Both the position numbers and the translations under genes were made by a program. This document shows, piece after piece, positions 57,795 through 64,000 of a stretch of 64,000 nucleotides of DNA. Position 1 is the first letter of the stretch. Every line of letters begins with the position of its first letter. This stretch comes from Pseudomonas sp. URMO17WK12:I11 (GTDB lineage: Bacteria > Pseudomonadota > Gammaproteobacteria > Pseudomonadales > Pseudomonadaceae): NCBI RefSeq assembly GCF_007677725.1, contig NZ_VEDF01000007.1:183604-247603 (forward strand), written 5' to 3'. A model generated the notes under the pieces. The model saw only the letters and a program-made list of their open reading frames with translations. It was not told where the DNA came from and did not search any database.

Positions 57795-58885
57795 TGCACA
57801 CCCGCCGTGCCGACCACGCCACCCTGGCGGTCGATGGCGAACACCTCGACCTGGACCTGGTCCGGCACCACGCTACGGGCGAAGGCCAGGGCATGGCTAC
57901 AGACGGCGTCGCCCAAGGCAATGCCGGCGGCGTGCGCCAAGGCCAAGGCCTGCTGGCTGGTGTTGGCGGCTACGATGGCCGCTTGCAACTGATCGTCGGC
58001 ACCGAGCGCTGCGGCCCAGCCGGCCAACTGCGGCAGGTCGATGCTGGAATGACGGCTGTGCAGGTCCATGTGCCCGGCAGCCAGCTTGCTGATCTTGCCG
58101 AAGCCACCGCACAGGCTCAGGCGTGCCACCGGCACCTTGCGCAGGTGCTTGAGCACCGCACCGACGAAGTCGCCCATCTCGATCAAGGCGATTTCAGGCA
58201 GGCCGTAGACTCGGCGCATGGTGTCTTCGCTGGCGTTGCCGGTGCAGGCGGCGATGTGCCGGTAGCCATTGCTGTGGGCGACATCGATACCCTGGTGGAT
58301 GGAGGCGATGTACGCCGCACAGGAGAACGGCCGGACGATGCCGCTGGTGCCCAGAATCGACAAGCCGCCGAGGATGCCCAGGCGCGGGTTCATGGTCTTC
58401 AGCGCCAGCTGCTCGCCGCCCTGGACGTTGACCGTGACTTCGAAGCCCCCGGTATAGCCGCAGTCATTGGCCAGCTGCTGCAAATGCTCGCAAATCATGC
58501 GTCGCGGGACCGGGTTGATCGCCGGCTCGCCCACCGCCAGCACCAGACCGGGACGGGTCACGGTACCGACGCCTTGGCCCGCAACGAAGCGCACGCCCGC
58601 CTGCGCTTGCAGGCGGATCTGACTGTAGAGCAACGCGCCGTGGGTCACGTCCGGGTCATCGCCGGCGTCCTTGAGGGTGCCGGCCTCGGCCATGTCGTGG
58701 TCGAGCCGGCAGAATTCCAGACGCATCTGCACCACCTTGCCCTTGGGCAGGGTGATGCTGACCGCGTCATCGCACTGGCCGGTGAGCAGCAGTTTGGCCG
58801 CAGCCAGGCTGGTGGCGGTGGCGCAGCTGCCGGTGGTCAGGCCGCTGCGCAGTGGGGCGGGTTGTTCGCGGGTTTCCTCACGCAT
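57791..58885 (-). CDS. cbiD: Cobalt-precorrin-5B C1-methyltransferase CbiD
   Basis: A 364-residue CbiD-type enzyme that transfers a methyl group to C1 of the corrin ring. The N-terminal SGLTTGSCATATSLAAAKLL, the central GILGGLSILGTSGIVRPFSC and the later LCGGFGKISKLAAGHMDLHS are typical. CbiD was first described in the oxygen-independent pathway, but it also occurs here beside CobG, CobK and CobL, replacing CobF. Its start overlaps cobL by eight bases and its stop overlaps cobK by four. Confidence 0.93.
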   Translation of the reverse strand: MREETREQPAPLRSGLTTGSCATATSLAAAKLLLTGQCDDAVSITLPKGKVVQMRLEFCRLDHDMAEAGTLKDAGDDPDVTHGALLYSQIRLQAQAGVRFVAGQGVGTVTRPGLVLAVGEPAINPVPRRMICEHLQQLANDCGYTGGFEVTVNVQGGEQLALKTMNPRLGILGGLSILGTSGIVRPFSCAAYIASIHQGIDVAHSNGYRHIAACTGNASEDTMRRVYGLPEIALIEMGDFVGAVLKHLRKVPVARLSLCGGFGKISKLAAGHMDLHSRHSSIDLPQLAGWAAALGADDQLQAAIVAANTSQQALALAHAAGIALGDAVCSHALAFARSVVPDQVQVEVFAIDRQGGVVGTAGVQ

Positions 58886-60089
58886 CGAGCGGTTTCACCA
58901 CGTCGAGCAGAGTGATCGGCAACGCCTGGCGCCAGGTATCGAAGGCGCCCAGCGGCTGGGCGTGGGCTACATGGATGCGGGTCAGGTCGCCGCCCTGCTG
59001 CTGGCGAAACTGCGCCAAGGCCAGTTCGCTCTGCACGGTCACCGCATTGGCGACCAGGCGTCCGCCGGGGCGCAACCGCTCCCAGCAGTGCGGCAACACC
59101 CCTTCAGCGGTCACGCCGCCGCCGATGAAGATGGCGTCTGGGCGTTCCAGGCCGGCCAGCGCCTGCGGCGCCTTGCCGCGCACCAGTTGCAAGCCGGGCA
59201 CGCCGAGGGCGTCGCGGTTGTATTCGATGAAGGCCTGGCGGCCTGCGTCGGCCTCGATCGCCAGGGCGCGACAGGCCGGATGGGCGCGCATCCACTCGAT
59301 GCCGATCGAGCCGCATCCGGCGCCCACGTCCCACAGCAGCTCGCCCGGCTGCGGCGCCAGGCGCGCCAGGGTGATGGCGCGCACGTCGCGCTTGGTCAAT
59401 TGCCCGTCATGGCGAAAGGCGTCGTCGGCCAGGCCCGGCACCCGGGGCAGGCGCAGCGCATGGAGCTCAGCCAGACATTCGATGGCCAGCACATTGAGCG
59501 CGGCGCTGTCGCCGTGGGGCCAGTCGTCGGCGCTGCCGCTCACCTGCCGCTCGGCTGGCCCGCCCAGGTGTTCGAGCACGTGCAGGCGGCTGGGGCCGTA
59601 GCCACGCTCGCGCAGCAGTGCAGCGATGGCCGCCGGGCTCTTGCCGTCGTTGCACAGCACCAGCAGGCGCTGGCCGCTGTACAAGTGAGCATTGAGCGCC
59701 GCAAGCGGGCGCGCCACCACCGATAGCACCTGCACGTCGTGCAGCGGCCAGCCCAGGCGCGCGGCAGCCAGGCTGCAACAGGACGGCATCGACAGCACCT
59801 GCATTTCTGCTGCTGCCACCTGGCGCGCAAGGCTTGCGCCGACGCCATAGAACATCGGGTCGCCGCTGGCCAGCACGCACACCGGTTGGCCACGCAGGGC
59901 CAACACCGGGGCGAGGGCGAACGGGGTTGGCCAGTCTTGCCGCTGCGCGCCGATGCAAGGCGGGAGCAGGGCCAGCTGGCGCGGGCTGCCGATGATCAGC
60001 GAGGCACCCAGCAGGGCGCGGCGGGCCTGTTTGCCCAGGCCGCCGTAACCGTCTTCGCCGATGCCTACTACTGTCAGCCAGGGGGTCAT
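58878..60089 (-). CDS. cobL: Precorrin-6Y C5,15-methyltransferase (decarboxylating) CobL
   Basis: A 403-residue two-domain enzyme: an N-terminal CbiE-type tetrapyrrole methylase (VVGIGEDGYGGLGKQARRAL, VCVLASGDPMFYGVG) and a C-terminal CbiT-type methyltransferase with the SAM-binding segment LLWDVGAGCGSIGIEWMRAH near residue 253. It methylates C5 and C15 and removes the acetate carboxyl of precorrin-6Y. The ATG at 60089 follows GCGGAAG. It diverges from cobG across 180 bases, where I found no B12 riboswitch. Confidence 0.93.
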   Translation of the reverse strand: MTPWLTVVGIGEDGYGGLGKQARRALLGASLIIGSPRQLALLPPCIGAQRQDWPTPFALAPVLALRGQPVCVLASGDPMFYGVGASLARQVAAAEMQVLSMPSCCSLAAARLGWPLHDVQVLSVVARPLAALNAHLYSGQRLLVLCNDGKSPAAIAALLRERGYGPSRLHVLEHLGGPAERQVSGSADDWPHGDSAALNVLAIECLAELHALRLPRVPGLADDAFRHDGQLTKRDVRAITLARLAPQPGELLWDVGAGCGSIGIEWMRAHPACRALAIEADAGRQAFIEYNRDALGVPGLQLVRGKAPQALAGLERPDAIFIGGGVTAEGVLPHCWERLRPGGRLVANAVTVQSELALAQFRQQQGGDLTRIHVAHAQPLGAFDTWRQALPITLLDVVKPLDA

Positions 60090-60269
60090 GTGTGTGCTTC
60101 CGCCATAATTTGGGGGCGCCTTGCCTGCGAAACGGGCGACGCGGTCGTGAAAATCGCGCGCGATCATCGTCGATGCGCGACCACCGGCTTTTCATGCTGC
60201 CGGACAAAGCAGGCATAATACCGCGCCTTCTACACTCAAGCGCATTTTCAGCGATTGCCGGACACTCCC

Positions 60270-61586
60270 TTGACCTCAGCCAAGCCCACCGCCGTTCCTC
60301 TGCGCCCCTCGGCCTGCCCGGGGTTGTGGCGCATCGTCAGTGCTCGCGACGGTGGCATCTGCCGGGTCAAGCTGCCGGGTGGCGTGCTGCTGGCCGATCA
60401 GGCCGAGGCGCTGGCCACGGCGGCCGAGCGCTTCGCCAGCGGTGTGATCGAGGCGACCAACCGGGGCAACCTGCAGATCCGCGGCATCGGCAGCGATCAT
60501 GCGGCGCTGATCGACAGCTTGCTGGACGCAGGGCTCGGCCCGCGCGATGCCGCCAGCGACGATGTGCGCAACCTGATGCTCAGCCCCCTGGCCGGGCATG
60601 ATCCGGCGATGTTGCTGGATGTGCGGCCGCTGGCCGGGCAGATTCTCGAGCTGCTGCAAGGCACCCCACGCTTTCATCAGCTGTCGGCCAAGTTCGCCGT
60701 GCAACTTGATGGCGGCGAGGGCGTGGCGATGCTCGAGCACCCCCACGACCTGTGGCTCTCGCCGCTGCAACTGGACCATTGCGACTGGCTGGCATTCGGC
60801 CTGGCCAGCAGCCCGGCCGATGGCCAGGTGCTGGGCGCAGTCCCGCTGGCGCAGGGCCTGGCGTTGGTGCGCGCGGTGCTTGAGCGCTTTCTCGACCTGG
60901 CCAGCGCCGAGCAGTCACGTATGCGCCAATTGCTCCACGCAGACACGGCGCAAGCGTTCATCGCTGGCCTCGGTCTGCCGCTTCGCCGCGATGCGGCGGT
61001 GCTGGGCTGGCGCCGAGCGGCTGCCAACCGCCCGTGGCTGGGCGTGGTCGAGCAGCAGCACGGGCTGGCCCTGGGCGTGGCCCCACCGCTGGGCCGGCTG
61101 TCGCCAGGCATGCTGCGCGGCGTGGCCAAGGTGGCCAGGCAGTGGGGTGATGGCAGCCTGCGCCTGAGCCCGTGGCAAAGCCTGATGCTGACCAATATAG
61201 AGGCGGCCGGCCTACAGCCTGCACGTGCCGAACTGTCTGCCCTGGGCCTGCTGTGCCAGGCCGATGAGCCGCTGACGCGCCTGGTCGCCTGCACCGGCAG
61301 CCAGGGCTGCGCCAAGGGCCTGGCCGACACCAAGGCCGATGCCGTGCAACTGGCCGCAGTACTGGGCGGCGGCGCCCCTGGCAGCGTGCACCTGTCTGGT
61401 TGCTCACGCTCTTGCGCCGTGGCGCATGTCGCCGCGGCGACCTTGCTGGCCCGCGCGCCGGGCCGTTACGACCTGTATCTGCGTGACGCGCGTCTTTCGG
61501 GCTTCGGTGCCCTGCGCGCCACCGACCTTACCTTGAATGAAGCAGGCGCCATGCTCGCCCTGCCGACGGAGCACCTTGATGATTGA
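60270..61586 (+). CDS. cobG: Precorrin-3B synthase CobG
   Basis: CobG uses O2 and an iron-sulfur cluster to hydroxylate precorrin-3A and contract the ring, which marks the aerobic pathway. The 438-residue protein has nitrite/sulfite-reductase-like repeats: GLWRIVSARDGGICRVKLPG, VIEATNRGNLQIRGI, LSPWQSLMLTN and the cluster-binding cysteines in ACTGSQGCAKG and HLSGCSRSCAVAH. The start is uncertain: the frame opens at TTG 60255, and TTG 60270 gives MTSAKPTAVPLRPSACPG with a GGA seven bases upstream. cobH overlaps the stop by eight bases. Confidence 0.88.
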   Translation: MTSAKPTAVPLRPSACPGLWRIVSARDGGICRVKLPGGVLLADQAEALATAAERFASGVIEATNRGNLQIRGIGSDHAALIDSLLDAGLGPRDAASDDVRNLMLSPLAGHDPAMLLDVRPLAGQILELLQGTPRFHQLSAKFAVQLDGGEGVAMLEHPHDLWLSPLQLDHCDWLAFGLASSPADGQVLGAVPLAQGLALVRAVLERFLDLASAEQSRMRQLLHADTAQAFIAGLGLPLRRDAAVLGWRRAAANRPWLGVVEQQHGLALGVAPPLGRLSPGMLRGVAKVARQWGDGSLRLSPWQSLMLTNIEAAGLQPARAELSALGLLCQADEPLTRLVACTGSQGCAKGLADTKADAVQLAAVLGGGAPGSVHLSGCSRSCAVAHVAAATLLARAPGRYDLYLRDARLSGFGALRATDLTLNEAGAMLALPTEHLDD

Positions 61587-62205
61587 CTACATCCGCGATG
61601 GTCAGGAGATCTATCGCAATTCCTTCCGCATCATCCGCGAGGAGGCCCGGCTGGAGCGGATCCCTGCCGATCTGGAAAAGCTCGCCGTGCGCGTGATCCA
61701 TGCCTGCGGCATGGTCGAGGCCATCGATGGCCTGCAGTTCTCCACAGGCGCCGGTCGCGCCGGTCGCGAGGCTTTGGCCAAGGGCGCACCGATCCTGTGT
61801 GATGCGCACATGGTCGCCGAAGGCATCACCCGTGCTCGCCTGCCGGCCAACAACCCGGTGATCTGCACCTTGCGCGACCCCAGCGTGCCTGGGCTGGCCA
61901 AGGACGCCGGCAATACCCGTTCGGCGGTGGCCCTGGAATTGTGGCGCCCGCACCTGGAGGGCAGCGTGGTGGTCATCGGCAACGCCCCGACCGCGCTGTT
62001 CTATCTGTTGGAGATGCTCGATGCCGGTGCACCGAAGCCTGCGTTGATCCTCGGCTTCCCGGTCGGCTTCGTCGGCGCTGCCGAGTCCAAGGCGATGCTG
62101 GCGGCCGATAGCCGGGGCGTGCCGTTCGTGATCATGCAGGGCCGCCTGGGCGGTAGCGCGATGGCCGCGGCTGCGGTCAATGCGCTGGCCACGGAGGTGG
62201 AATGA
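61579..62205 (+). CDS. cobH: Precorrin-8X methylmutase CobH
   Basis: CobH moves the methyl group from C11 to C12 to form hydrogenobyrinic acid. The 208-residue protein is of normal family length, with the catalytic-histidine segment KLAVRVIHACGMVEAI (His41), LCDAHMVAEGITRARLP and GNAPTALFYLLEMLDAGA. The ATG at 61579 overlaps the cobG stop by eight bases. The frame is also open from 61537 but the extra residues do not fit the family. The stop overlaps cobI by four bases. Confidence 0.95.
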   Translation: MIDYIRDGQEIYRNSFRIIREEARLERIPADLEKLAVRVIHACGMVEAIDGLQFSTGAGRAGREALAKGAPILCDAHMVAEGITRARLPANNPVICTLRDPSVPGLAKDAGNTRSAVALELWRPHLEGSVVVIGNAPTALFYLLEMLDAGAPKPALILGFPVGFVGAAESKAMLAADSRGVPFVIMQGRLGGSAMAAAAVNALATEVE

Positions 62206-62936
62206 TGGCGCCGCGTGGACGTCTGCTGGGCCTGGGTGTCGGGCCTGGCGATCCTGAACTGATCACGGTCAAGGCGCTGCGCTTGCTGCGCGAGGCGCCG
62301 GTGGTCGCGTATTTCGTGGCCAAGGGCAAGCGCGGCAACGCCTTCGGCATCATCGAAGCGCACCTGCAGGCTGAGCAGACGTTGCTGCCGCTGGTCTACC
62401 CGGTGACCACCGAGGTGCTCCCCGCGCCGCTGTCCTACGAGCAGGTGATCAGCGACTTCTATGACGAAGCCGCGGTGCAGGTCGCCGAGCACTTGGACGC
62501 AGGGCGCGACGTGGCGGTGATCTGCGAAGGCGATCCGTTTTTCTATGGCTCCTACATGTACCTGCATGATCGCCTGGCAGCGGCCTACCAGGCGCAAGTC
62601 ATCCCCGGCGTATGCTCGATGCTTGGCGGTGCCTCGGTGCTCGGCGCGCCTCTGGTCTATCGCAACCAGAGCCTGTCGGTACTGTCGGGCGTGCTGCCTG
62701 CAGCCGAACTCAAGCGCCGCCTGGCCGACGCCGATGCGGCGGTGATCATGAAGCTTGGGCGTAACTTCCCCAAGGTGCGCGAAGTACTGGCCGAACTGGG
62801 CCTTGACCAGCGCGCCCTGTACGTCGAGCGGGCGACCATGGCCAACCAGAAGATCGTGTCGCTGGAGCAGGTCGATCCGCAGTCTTCGCCGTACTTTTCG
62901 CTGATCATCGTGCCGGGGGAAAAATGGCAGGGTTGA
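62202..62936 (+). CDS. cobI: Precorrin-2 C20-methyltransferase CobI
   Basis: CobI transfers a methyl group from SAM to C20 of precorrin-2, an early corrin step. The 244-residue protein has the tetrapyrrole methylase motifs GLGVGPGDPELITVKALRLL, VAVICEGDPFFYGSYMY and VIPGVCSMLGGASVLGAPLV. Two adjacent ATGs (62202, 62205) are possible starts. It overlaps cobH by four bases and is followed two bases later by the cbiG/cobJ gene. Confidence 0.94.
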   Translation: MMAPRGRLLGLGVGPGDPELITVKALRLLREAPVVAYFVAKGKRGNAFGIIEAHLQAEQTLLPLVYPVTTEVLPAPLSYEQVISDFYDEAAVQVAEHLDAGRDVAVICEGDPFFYGSYMYLHDRLAAAYQAQVIPGVCSMLGGASVLGAPLVYRNQSLSVLSGVLPAAELKRRLADADAAVIMKLGRNFPKVREVLAELGLDQRALYVERATMANQKIVSLEQVDPQSSPYFSLIIVPGEKWQG

Positions 62937-62938
62937 AC

Positions 62939-64000
62939 ATGCACAAGGCACCGGCAATCGTCGTGCTCGGTCCCGGTAGTCTCGCCACCGCCCAGCGCAT
63001 CCAGCAGTGCTACCCGCAGGCGTCGATCCATGGCCTGCACGGGCGGGTCGCAGGTGCCGACCAGCTGTACAGCCAGTTTGGCGAACACCTGCGTGGGTTG
63101 TATCAGCAAGCCACGCCAATCATCGCGCTGTGCGCGGCCGGCATCGTCATCCGCAGCCTGGCCTGCGTGCTCGGCGAGAAGGGCGACGAGCCGCCGGTAT
63201 TGGCCGTCGCCGAAGATGGCAGTGCCGTGGTGCCGCTGCTTGGTGGGCTGTCCGGAGTCAATGTGATGGCCCGCGAACTGGGCGCTGCGCTGGACGTGGC
63301 GGCTGCCATCACCACCAGTGGCGAGCTGCGTTTTGGCACCTGCCTGTTGAATCCGCCGCAGGGCTACGCGCTGGCGGATCTGGAGCAAGGCAAGCGTTTC
63401 GTTTCCGATCTGCTGGCAGGTGCAGCGGTGCGTATCGAAGGGGACGCGCCCTGGCTGCAGCAGGCGCAGTTACCAGCCAGCCAGGCGGCACAGCGCACCA
63501 TTCATGTGGGCCCGCGCGCACGACCGGCGCACCGCGACGAGTTACTGATTCATCCCCGCTCGGTGGTGGTCGGCACGGCAGGCGGCGACCTGGCCAGTAT
63601 CCGCCAGGCGCTGCAGCAAGCCGGCATTGCCGAGGCGGCACTGGCCTGTGTGCTGGCCGACGAGCAGGCCATGGCCGACAGCGTCCTGCACGAGGCTGCG
63701 CAAGCCTTGGCGGTGCCTCTGCGCTTTGCCGCCAAGCCGACCGATGTGGCGGACATGCTCGCCACGGCCTTGCCGACTGCGCAATTGATCGAGCAGACCG
63801 GCGTGGCCATCGCCGTGGCAGCGCAACCGGTGCAGGTACACAGCATCGGCCGGCGCCGCGGTCGTCTGGCAGTCGTTGGCTTGGGCCCGGGCGCGGCCGA
63901 GTTGATGGTGCCGGCCGTCAAGGCCGAGTTGGCGCGCGCCGATGACGTGCTCGGCTACGAAACCTACGTGCGCATGGCTGGCCCATTCCGTGACGACCAG
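62939..64000 (+). CDS. cobJ: CbiG-CobJ fusion: precorrin-3B C17-methyltransferase (partial at window end)
   Basis: The 354 codons inside the window run to the last base, so the gene continues beyond it. The first 300 residues or so are CbiG-like (IALCAAGIVIRSLACVLGEK, PLLGGLSGVNVMARELGAAL, then a C-terminal domain with VVVGTAGGDLASIRQAL and AKPTDVADMLATA). From about residue 312 a tetrapyrrole methylase starts (RLAVVGLGPGAAELMVPAVK, DDVLGYETYVRM). The downstream methylase should be CobJ, which methylates C17 and contracts the ring; CbiG opens a lactone in the anaerobic pathway. The start is the ATG at 62939, two bases after cobI. Confidence 0.87.
   Translation, partial: MHKAPAIVVLGPGSLATAQRIQQCYPQASIHGLHGRVAGADQLYSQFGEHLRGLYQQATPIIALCAAGIVIRSLACVLGEKGDEPPVLAVAEDGSAVVPLLGGLSGVNVMARELGAALDVAAAITTSGELRFGTCLLNPPQGYALADLEQGKRFVSDLLAGAAVRIEGDAPWLQQAQLPASQAAQRTIHVGPRARPAHRDELLIHPRSVVVGTAGGDLASIRQALQQAGIAEAALACVLADEQAMADSVLHEAAQALAVPLRFAAKPTDVADMLATALPTAQLIEQTGVAIAVAAQPVQVHSIGRRRGRLAVVGLGPGAAELMVPAVKAELARADDVLGYETYVRMAGPFRDDQ

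Noticed and set aside
60090..60269. Cobalamin riboswitch between cobL and cobG
   Set aside because: The conserved B12-box sequence and the expected long structured leader are not present; the gap is only 180 bases and is shared by two divergent starts.

Overview
The window looks like a chromosomal segment of a Pseudomonas of the putida group. The evidence is high G+C coding DNA, the hflC-hisZ-purA and rnr-rlmB-rpsF-rpsR-rplI-dnaB neighbourhoods, azurin next to pncB-nadE, a BraC-LivHMGF system, UrtABCDE beside a methionine-sulfoximine acetyltransferase, OprC, and a cobalamin cluster divided by the cobL/cobG divergence. No rRNA gene, prophage, insertion sequence or CRISPR array is visible. Most of the window is conserved core genome. 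Identification rests on recognising protein sequences by eye; no database search was possible.

Layout. 1-5.7 kb: end of hflC, hisZ, purA, a transmembrane chemoreceptor and a DUF2867 protein. 5.7-7.8 kb: a small accessory cassette with an orphan type VI secretion Hcp, a putative pore-forming effector and a small membrane protein that is probably its immunity partner; base composition drops sharply after hcp. 7.9-10.5 kb: a ferric-iron-type ABC permease and binding protein without an ATPase, on the minus strand. 10.6-10.9 kb: two identical tRNA-Leu(CAG) genes with a clear promoter and terminator. 11.2-20.7 kb: rnr, rlmB, the ribosomal protein/dnaB operon and the radical SAM protein YgiQ. 20.7-23.7 kb: a REP pair, a control region with a GntR-like palindrome and an Anr-like box, azurin, then pncB-nadE for NAD salvage.

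24.1-29.2 kb: branched-chain amino acid importer braC-livHMGF. 29.25-29.84 kb: a gene-free stretch carrying a same-orientation cluster of DnaA boxes. 29.8-33 kb: ydfG, an AGE-family sugar isomerase, a FabR/DesT-like TetR regulator and a periplasmic protein built almost entirely of seven perfect-length 15-residue repeats. 33.3-39.8 kb: an AsmA-like protein, a ferritin-like protein, OsmE, a lipase lacking a signal peptide, an EamA exporter, PsiF and an AI-2E family membrane protein. 39.8-42.5 kb: a chaperone island with divergent yegD-type Hsp70 and cbpA-cbpM, the latter behind a good sigma-32 promoter.

42.7-48.8 kb: mddA/pitA acetyltransferase and the urea importer urtABCDE, all on the minus strand. 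49-50.4 kb: cycA. 50.5-55.5 kb: a copper-acquisition operon (two DUF2946 proteins, a PCu(A)C chaperone, the OprC receptor and a PepSY membrane protein with a His/Met-rich insert). 55.6-56.9 kb: nfeD-qmcA. 57-64 kb: cobalamin genes, with cobL-cbiD-cobK leftward and cobG-cobH-cobI-cbiG/cobJ rightward; the last gene runs off the window end.

The parts most worth follow-up are the Hcp-linked effector cassette, the DnaA-box cluster away from any visible origin genes, the seven-repeat periplasmic protein, and the TTGTATACAA palindrome with its tiny downstream reading frame between ygiQ and azu.
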